From an uncultured Bacilli bacterium (GTDB lineage: Bacteria; Bacillota_I; Bacilli_A; RF39; UBA660): DNA of 19,828 nucleotides. The stretch's first letter is position 1. Every line of letters begins with the position of its first letter. The stretch covers positions 1 to 19,828 of the forward strand of contig CAKOJO010000016.1 of NCBI GenBank assembly GCA_934090595.1. The letters run 5' to 3'. Positions 15,068 through 19,828 of this stretch are shown piece after piece. The notes below the pieces were generated by a model. That model did no database searches. It had not been told where the DNA came from and worked only from the letters and a program-made list of their open reading frames with translations. The position numbers were made by a program, and so were the translations under genes.

Positions 15068-16271
15068 GTAATTTTATCATAACAGTAGTACCTTCTCCTA
15101 GAACAGATGAGTATTTCATTTGTCCATCATGTAGTTTAATTATTTCCATAGAAAGTGCTACTCCAATTCCACATCCTTTATCTTTTGATGAATAGAACAG
15201 TTCACCAAGTTTTTTTAGATCATTTGGTTCTATTCCTTTACCATTATCACTAATAAATAGATTTACATACTTTCTTCCAGGTTTTAGGAGTATATTTATT
15301 ACACCTTTTTTATTCATTGCTTCACTAGAGTTTTTAATCACATTAATTAGGACTTGTTTTAATCTATTATAATCACCATTCATTAATACTTCATCTGGTC
15401 CATTGTATAGGACTTCAATGTTGTTATCATCTAAGATTAGTTTAACTGATGATATTACATCTTCGATTAAATAGGACATATCCATTATATCTTTATTAAT
15501 TTTAATTTTAGTATACATACTAAAGTTATCCATTATATCTAGGGTTCTATTTATTTCACTTGATATAATATCTATGTATTTTTTACTTTTGTTATAGTCC
15601 TCTAAATCTATCATAGATAAGTATCCCTTACATACTGCCAGTGGATTTTTTACTTCGTGAGTTATTTTAAATAGTGAGCTCTTAAGAATTTTTTCTTTTT
15701 CTAATTCTTGTAGAACATTGTTATATTTTACTATATCTTCTCCTCTTTCAATGGCATAGACTATTACCATAGTAACTAAATAAAATATTATTAAATTACA
15801 AAATTGGTAAAAGAATAAGTGTAAAGTAGCGTTGCCATTTTTTACAAATAGTATTGTTAAGACTACTCCTTTTATGAATATAAAGACATTAAGTATAAAT
15901 TCAAAACTTTTATTTTTTATTTTTAAGATATGAAAGATTAAAAAATAAATCATGTATTCTATTATTAAGAAGTATAATGAGAAAGAAAATAAATAATAGT
16001 AAAAGAATATTATAAAAGCTGATGCTAACAAAGTACTATATTTTTTTCTATATACTATTAGTATAATAAATGGAATATTTATAAAAAACATACTTTTTAA
16101 TCCTTCGATTATTAGACTGTATCTAAACACTAAATACATGGCAGTAAAACATGCAAGTGGTATCAAAAGATCAAATGAAGCATTTTTTCTTTTTAACATT
16201 ACTATTAAGTAAAAACATATTGGTAAAACTATAAGAATAGAATTTAACATTAGACTATCAAAAAACGACAT
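15060..16271 (-). CDS. Orphan membrane sensor histidine kinase (403 aa)
   Basis: Integral-membrane histidine kinase. Residues about 5-175 hold five to six hydrophobic segments with no large extracellular domain and no PAS, an arrangement like KinB-type sporulation kinases. The dimerisation/phosphoacceptor helix has ITHEVKNPLAVCKGYL with His205. The ATPase domain shows the N-box LINVIKNSSEAM (308-319), G1 DNGKGI (342-347), an F-box-like LGELFYSSKDKG and G2 GCGIGV (366-371), ending in VLGEGTTVMIKLP. No response regulator is encoded nearby. The start is the ATG at 16269-16271, 6 nt after GGGTG; the GTG at 16280 is not preferred. It lies 57 bp downstream of the EIIB-like gene, with tandem Spo0A-type boxes and a candidate TATGAT -10 between. 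Sporulation role is inference. Confidence 0.9.
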   Translation of the reverse strand: MSFFDSLMLNSILIVLPICFYLIVMLKRKNASFDLLIPLACFTAMYLVFRYSLIIEGLKSMFFINIPFIILIVYRKKYSTLLASAFIIFFYYYLFSFSLYFLIIEYMIYFLIFHILKIKNKSFEFILNVFIFIKGVVLTILFVKNGNATLHLFFYQFCNLIIFYLVTMVIVYAIERGEDIVKYNNVLQELEKEKILKSSLFKITHEVKNPLAVCKGYLSMIDLEDYNKSKKYIDIISSEINRTLDIMDNFSMYTKIKINKDIMDMSYLIEDVISSVKLILDDNNIEVLYNGPDEVLMNGDYNRLKQVLINVIKNSSEAMNKKGVINILLKPGRKYVNLFISDNGKGIEPNDLKKLGELFYSSKDKGCGIGVALSMEIIKLHDGQMKYSSVLGEGTTVMIKLPK

Positions 16272-16288
16272 ATTTATCACCCATATTA

Positions 16289-16294
16289 ATCATA
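16289..16294 (-). promoter_or_regulatory. Candidate -10 of the kinase promoter
   Basis: Minus-strand TATGAT. The matching -35 position (16312-16317) falls within the tandem TGTCGAA repeat, the geometry seen at Spo0A-activated SigA promoters. Confidence 0.35.
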
Positions 16295-16305
16295 CAGGTT
16301 TTATA

Positions 16306-16332
16306 TGTCGAATTTTGTCGAATTTTGTCTAT
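16306..16332 (+). promoter_or_regulatory. Tandem Spo0A-type boxes (0A boxes)
   Basis: Two perfect TGTCGAA heptamers (16306-16312 and 16316-16322) are separated by TTT, with a degenerate third copy TGTCTAT (16326-16332) in the same 10-bp phase. TGTCGAA is the established Spo0A recognition sequence, and tandem boxes one helical turn apart are its dimer site. They lie between the EIIB-like gene and the kinase, upstream of the kinase promoter. Confidence 0.65.
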
Positions 16333-16640
16333 TTCATATCTTCTATGTATTTTTTTAATTGTTTTGAGTTAGGACCTAGTATTATTTTTAATTGATTTTC
16401 TAGTTCTACTATTCCTTTAGCTCCTAGTGCTATAATTGCATCTTTATTAACAATTGTCATATCTTTTAGAGTAACGATAAATCTAGACAGATGAATCTCG
16501 GAGTCAATAATATTTTCTTTTCCACCAAGATATTCTACTAGTTTGTTCATATCTAGTTTTACATCTTTTCTATTAATTTTTAACACCGCTAGTAGTAAGA
16601 TTAAGAACACTACTATAATTATTATATATTGATATGTCAT
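16329..16640 (-). CDS. Membrane-anchored PTS EIIB-like protein lacking the active-site Cys (103 aa)
   Basis: One N-terminal membrane helix (about 4-21) is followed by a glucose-type EIIB-like domain: NKLVEYLGGKENIID (32-46), SRFIVTLKDMTIVNKDAI (52-69), then ALGAKGIVELENQLKIILGP (71-90). In true EIIB domains the segment after GGKENI carries the phosphorylated Cys before T/S-R-L-R-V. Here the aligned residue is His50 (EIHLSRFIV) and there is no Cys in the protein, so normal phosphotransfer by cysteine is not possible. No EIIC or EIIA is adjacent. It is probably a structural, sensory or docking derivative. The start is the ATG at 16638-16640 after AGGTG; the GTG at 16649 is rejected. It lies upstream of the histidine kinase in the same orientation and may be cotranscribed with it. 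Confidence 0.75.
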   Translation of the reverse strand: MTYQYIIIIVVFLILLLAVLKINRKDVKLDMNKLVEYLGGKENIIDSEIHLSRFIVTLKDMTIVNKDAIIALGAKGIVELENQLKIILGPNSKQLKKYIEDMK

Positions 16641-16695
16641 TTTTATCACCTAGTATAATTATAAACTATTTTTTGGAAAAATAAAACATTTTTTT

Positions 16696-16704
16696 CATAC
16701 AATA
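16696..16704 (+). promoter_or_regulatory. Possible mother-cell (SigE/SigK) -10 element for the coat genes
   Basis: CATACAATA fits the -10 of SigE (CATACAnT) and SigK (CATAnnnTA), about 80 bases before the first coat gene. A matching -35 is not convincing, and such motifs occur by chance in AT-rich DNA. Confidence 0.25.
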
Positions 16705-16713
16705 TTATTAATA

Positions 16714-16730
16714 GGTGTTTTAAACACACC
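16714..16730. repeat. Imperfect inverted repeat upstream of the coat genes
   Basis: GGTGTTTTAAACACACC folds as GGTG/CACC plus TTT/AAA with a small bulge. There is no U-tract after it, so it is more likely a protein-binding site or a 5' mRNA hairpin than a terminator. Confidence 0.35.
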
Positions 16731-16783
16731 ATTTATAATAAAAAGAATATCTTATATTAGAAACTAATAAAGGGGTGGATTAT

Positions 16784-17188
16784 ATGAATAATAATGAATG
16801 TTGCATAGCAGACATTTTAGAAGTTATAAATGTTTTACAATGTCAAGCAGAAAAAATTGATGATATTCCAAATACATGCGATAGACCATTTTTAGGTTCA
16901 ATTTCATCAGGCGGAAGCTTTGTATTTAACACTAGACCAATTACACTTTATAATAGTAATAATACATTAATAACAATGCCATATACATTGAATGGCACTA
17001 CTGGTACAAGTTCTGTTTTTAGAGTTGAAAAAGTAAATGGTTGTTGTGCTACTTGTAGAGTTTTAGCACCAAATCCTGACACTGAATCAGCATTTGATTA
17101 TGTAGCAACTGATAATTTCTTTACAATAAATTGTAAATGCACATGTGCTTTAGCATGTTTACCAGATACATTTATTGACTGTATTTAA
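16784..17188 (+). CDS. CotY/CotZ/ExsY-like cysteine-rich spore coat protein 1 (134 aa)
   Basis: Matches the spore outer-coat/crust/exosporium family CotY-CotZ-ExsY, whose members self-assemble into disulfide-linked lattices. Order of motifs: N-terminal NNNECCIADILEVINVLQ; TCDRPFLG (31-38); FNTRPITLY (48-56); TMPYTLNGTTGTSSVFRVE (64-82); GCCATCRVLAPNPDT (86-100); YVATDNFFTINC (106-117), then CKCTCALACLPDTFIDCI at the end. There are 12 Cys. In Bacillus CotZ the same order appears (IPFLG, NTRPF-LY, PIFRVE, C-x-V-L-R-V-L, C-ITVDLSCFCAIQCL). The ATG at 16784 is preferred over the in-frame GTG at 16775, which lies inside the AAGGGGTGG Shine-Dalgarno. It is followed 14 nt later by its paralogue. Confidence 0.82.
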   Translation: MNNNECCIADILEVINVLQCQAEKIDDIPNTCDRPFLGSISSGGSFVFNTRPITLYNSNNTLITMPYTLNGTTGTSSVFRVEKVNGCCATCRVLAPNPDTESAFDYVATDNFFTINCKCTCALACLPDTFIDCI

Positions 17189-17202
17189 AAGGAGGGATAA
17201 AA

Positions 17203-17610
17203 ATGTGTAATGAAAATAATTGCAATTGTTTTGATGATATATTAAATACAATAATAAAATTACAAAAACAAGGACAATGTAGTGATGTATGTGATTCTAC
17301 TTGTGATAGACCATTCTTAGGTACTTCACCTGTAATATGTCAATACAATACAAGACCTATATCACTTTATACTTGTCCAAATGCAACAATATGGACAATG
17401 CCATATACATTAAATGGTACAACTGGTTCAAGTACAGTATTTAGAGCAGAAACATTAGATGGATGTTGTCTTACTTGTAGAGTTTTAGCACCAAATCCTG
17501 ATACTGACTCAACAAATCCATATGTTGCTACGAATAATTTCTTTACAATTAATCTAAATTGTGTTGGATCACTTAGATGTTTAGATGACACTTATATTGC
17601 ATGTATTTAA
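17203..17610 (+). CDS. CotY/CotZ/ExsY-like cysteine-rich spore coat protein 2 (135 aa)
   Basis: Tandem paralogue of the preceding protein with the same motif order: CNENNCNCFDDILNTIIKLQ; TCDRPFLG (33-40); YNTRPISLY (48-56); TMPYTLNGTTGSSTVFRAE (65-83); GCCLTCRVLAPNPDT (87-101); YVATNNFFTINLNC (107-120) and a terminal CLDDTYIACI. It has 14 Cys, including an added pair near the N terminus (C26, C30) and C46 and C58, while the C-K-C-T-C cluster of paralogue 1 is reduced to C-VGSLRC. This suggests the two form different disulfides and could co-assemble, as CotY with CotZ do in Bacillus. AGGAGGG lies just before the ATG; the 14-nt gap implies one operon. Confidence 0.82.
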   Translation: MCNENNCNCFDDILNTIIKLQKQGQCSDVCDSTCDRPFLGTSPVICQYNTRPISLYTCPNATIWTMPYTLNGTTGSSTVFRAETLDGCCLTCRVLAPNPDTDSTNPYVATNNFFTINLNCVGSLRCLDDTYIACI

Positions 17611-17612
17611 AA

Positions 17613-17645
17613 AAGCCTCAGAGAAATCTGAAGCTTCTTTTTTTA
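17613..17645. terminator. Strong bidirectional terminator with GAAA loop
   Basis: 10-bp stem AAGCCTCAGA/TCTGAAGCTT with a GAAA tetraloop (17613-17636) followed by CTTTTTTT on the plus strand. On the minus strand the same stem ends in TTTTTT. It closes the coat operon and the convergent large surface gene. Confidence 0.85.
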
Positions 17646-19828
17646 TTGAATTGTTAAGACTGAATGAGACAAACTACTTGACCTTCCAGTCCAACCATTA
17701 TATAAATAATTATCTCCACGACTAATCCAACATAGATCATCATGAGGCATAGATTTGCTACGGTTAACAATATATTGCACTTCTAACATTGCATCTCCTA
17801 AACGACCACGTGTATATGTATTATTTGACCCTGTTGAACTATCTTTTTCATCATATGTATAACTATCGTAATACTTATCTAAAGGACTAAGTGTAGTACT
17901 CCAATTGCCTGCACTTGCTACTTGAAATTGGCTTGATGAATCTACCATATTACCCATCACAAATACTGTAGTGTTTGCCATATTCATGTCATAGATACCG
18001 TATATATTACCTGTTGTTGATGATTGTTTTCCATTGTCTGTATCATATTTTCCACATGTATTACGACTTTCACTTCCACAGCCGGACCTAGCTGTATAAT
18101 CATATTTTCCATCTATTTTTTCATTACCATAATATGTATTAGAATTAACCCATTGTTCAAAACCGTATTTAGAATATGTTAAATAGAATACTGCTCCCCA
18201 TTCAATATTTTTTATCATATGTGTGTCTATATTATTTGTGTCTCCTGTAAGGGTTCCGTTCCAATTAAATGTAGTGCTACTACTTTGTGGAAAGCCATAT
18301 ATATTATTTGCTTTTTCCATTTGTCTTATACATTTGAATTGTTCAGATATTGAATAATAGTCTCTTGGAAATACCTCATATGGTCTTATCTTAATATTAA
18401 AATCATCTGTTGAGTTGTAAACATTACCAGTATTTCCAAATTTTCCTACCCATATTCCTGTTAGTTCATCACTTCCAAATGTAAATGCTGGATGGGTATA
18501 TGTTGATGTACCAACTTTTAATCCCTGATTTTCTGAATCTTCACATATTTGAGATATAAGCTCGCCAGCACTATTACTTTGATTTATGGCATCTCTGCAA
18601 GTTATGGTCCCAGAACTAGAAACACCACTTTCAAACTTCACATTCGCATTTTTCGGACTATTTCCATTAAAATATGTATATGTATACCTTGGTATCCATA
18701 CCCACATTGTATTTATTGCGCTCATTGGTATTTTGGCACCATTTTCTATCTTATTATTGTCTACAACTTGTTCATTATTGGATTCAAGATCTTCTCCACT
18801 ATAAACTTTGAAAGTTAATTTTGCACCACTTTCTAGGCTATATTCTTTTTTAGATATTTTATTTATTTTCAGTACATGATATGTATTATTTCTATAGGTT
18901 ATATATTTACCGATGGCATTATCAACATTTACTCTATCCGTATTTTCTAAATAAATATATGCTTCAGTAATGTCATGAGTATATGAATTTCCACAATATA
19001 CAGTATCAAAGTCTAATATATATTCTTTATATGTAACATTATATGTATTTGATGTGGTTCCTGAATTGTAATTGATTAGTTGCCCAGCTATATAAATACC
19101 ATTTTTATCAATAAAAGCAAATTCTCCTATACCTACAGTAGGTATCATCTCATCAAAAATCTCAGAAATACTCATACCAACCAAATTACCCACTGAACCA
19201 CTTGATACACTAGTATACTTTGGTTCTAAAATTCCTTTATCATTCAGATTATAAGCACCAATATAATACGTAGCACTCTCACTTTCTCCAGGAGCAAATA
19301 TGTAGATATCACTCATATTATATTTAGTTGCATCGCCTTCGAATGTTACCGTATTAGTTGAATAATCTAATATTGCTGTTTTTGTAGTTGTTGACAACGT
19401 AATTGTATTACTATTATTTAATATGAATTCAGGCAATTCTATTTTTCCATTGTTTTTTAATGGATAAAAATTACTTGAGCTAATTGTTACTGCATTGGCC
19501 CACATCTTATTATCATAATCATACCATTTGTATTCTTCTATACTATTATTCTTATCTGCTTTTCTCCAGACACTATTTGTCTCATCATAGTAAACAGGTA
19601 TCATGTTATTAGTTAATTTGGGTACATTTGCACCACTTTTATCTATGTTTGGTTTTTTTACACTTAATTTAAGCACATTTTTAGATTCGGTACTACTACT
19701 CCATTTTGCATATGATGTATTTGTATAATTATAAGAAATAATACCTGTTAATAATAGCACAAAAATACCTATTAATGATAATAGATATTTATTATATTCT
19801 TTTATATCTTTAAATAAAGGGTTTATCT
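17643..19828 (-). CDS. Large surface protein with FGE/C-type-lectin-like C terminus (5' end beyond window)
   Basis: The reading frame stays open to the window edge (no stop and no ATG between 19760 and 19828), so the gene starts outside. The visible N terminus (NPLFKDIKEYNKYLLSLIGI, then FVLLLTGIISYNYTNTSYAKW) is a SipW/TasA-like signal or anchor. The long Ser/Thr/Asn-rich middle includes YDYDNKMWANAV and MWVWIPRYTYTYFNGN. The C-terminal part resembles formylglycine-generating-enzyme/C-type-lectin folds: HPAFTFG, TGIWVGKFGNTG, HMIKNIEWGAVFYLTYSKYG, TGNIYGIYDMN, FVMGNM, LGDAMLEV, WISRGDNYLYN. The usual GGxWE after GIYDM and SFRxVL near the end are changed (NMANTTVF; SLSHSVLTIQ). The coat-gene terminator follows the stop. 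Probably an extracellular binding protein, not an enzyme; that is inference. Confidence 0.75.
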   Translation of the reverse strand, partial: INPLFKDIKEYNKYLLSLIGIFVLLLTGIISYNYTNTSYAKWSSSTESKNVLKLSVKKPNIDKSGANVPKLTNNMIPVYYDETNSVWRKADKNNSIEEYKWYDYDNKMWANAVTISSSNFYPLKNNGKIELPEFILNNSNTITLSTTTKTAILDYSTNTVTFEGDATKYNMSDIYIFAPGESESATYYIGAYNLNDKGILEPKYTSVSSGSVGNLVGMSISEIFDEMIPTVGIGEFAFIDKNGIYIAGQLINYNSGTTSNTYNVTYKEYILDFDTVYCGNSYTHDITEAYIYLENTDRVNVDNAIGKYITYRNNTYHVLKINKISKKEYSLESGAKLTFKVYSGEDLESNNEQVVDNNKIENGAKIPMSAINTMWVWIPRYTYTYFNGNSPKNANVKFESGVSSSGTITCRDAINQSNSAGELISQICEDSENQGLKVGTSTYTHPAFTFGSDELTGIWVGKFGNTGNVYNSTDDFNIKIRPYEVFPRDYYSISEQFKCIRQMEKANNIYGFPQSSSTTFNWNGTLTGDTNNIDTHMIKNIEWGAVFYLTYSKYGFEQWVNSNTYYGNEKIDGKYDYTARSGCGSESRNTCGKYDTDNGKQSSTTGNIYGIYDMNMANTTVFVMGNMVDSSSQFQVASAGNWSTTLSPLDKYYDSYTYDEKDSSTGSNNTYTRGRLGDAMLEVQYIVNRSKSMPHDDLCWISRGDNYLYNGWTGRSSSLSHSVLTIQ

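Noticed and set aside
16714..16730. Intrinsic terminator in front of the coat genes
   Set aside because: The inverted repeat has a bulged stem and no U-tract on either side.
17643..17760. Diversity-generating retroelement variable region at the end of the large surface gene
   Set aside because: No reverse transcriptase, accessory gene or template repeat in the window, and the last codons are not AAY-rich. The fold resemblance alone is not enough.
1..19828. CRISPR arrays, tRNA or rRNA genes, insertion sequences, attachment sites
   Set aside because: Read through on both strands; no regularly spaced repeats, cloverleaf-like GC-rich segments, transposases or terminal inverted repeats with target duplications were seen.

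Overview
The window comes from an AT-rich, low-GC Bacillota genome, probably an uncultured gut-type member of class Bacilli (Erysipelotrichales/RF39/RFN20-like). The evidence is Gram-positive Shine-Dalgarno sites (GGAGG-type), a T-box-controlled ileS, a dnaG-rpoD-trmK cluster as in Bacillus, and a YqfQ/VrrA-like gene nearby. UGA is used as a stop (dnaG ends in TGA), so the Mycoplasma code does not apply. Two CotY/CotZ/ExsY-like cysteine-rich coat proteins and tandem Spo0A-type boxes suggest a spore-former or a recent descendant of one. No phage, insertion sequence, CRISPR array, tRNA or rRNA was seen.

Layout. 1-1320: a two-gene minus-strand operon of unknown function with its own promoter and terminator. 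1328-2057: uppS (cell-wall lipid carrier) as a single gene. 2132-3634: surface protein A (SipW/TasA-type N terminus plus DUF6273-like C terminus). 3672-7023: ileS, type 2, with a complete T-box leader. 7176-7639: plus-strand YqfQ/VrrA-like gene. 7654-9303: surface protein B, a paralogue of A. 9330-9466: a structured intergenic region that may encode a small RNA. 9464-13524: DUF5684 membrane protein, then the trmK-rpoD-dnaG operon read from dnaG to trmK. 13580-14737: M29 aminopeptidase. 14792-15059: small Pro/Tyr-rich protein (+). 15060-16640: membrane-anchored EIIB-like protein followed by an orphan sensor histidine kinase, with tandem Spo0A-type boxes between them. 16784-17610: the CotZ/ExsY-like pair (+). 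17643-19828: a large surface protein with a formylglycine-generating-enzyme/C-type-lectin-like C terminus, cut by the window edge.

How it fits together. The minus strand carries housekeeping genes (translation, replication, transcription, peptidoglycan carrier) and surface proteins. The four plus-strand genes form three short islands, each divergent from one minus-strand gene and convergent with another. At least one island encodes spore-coat-type proteins. The kinase without a partner regulator, the EIIB-like protein lacking the phospho-accepting cysteine and the tandem TGTCGAA boxes next to the coat genes could form a local sporulation-input module. The IleRS carries a G-x-H-H signature in place of H-x-G-H, which predicts unusual mupirocin insensitivity.
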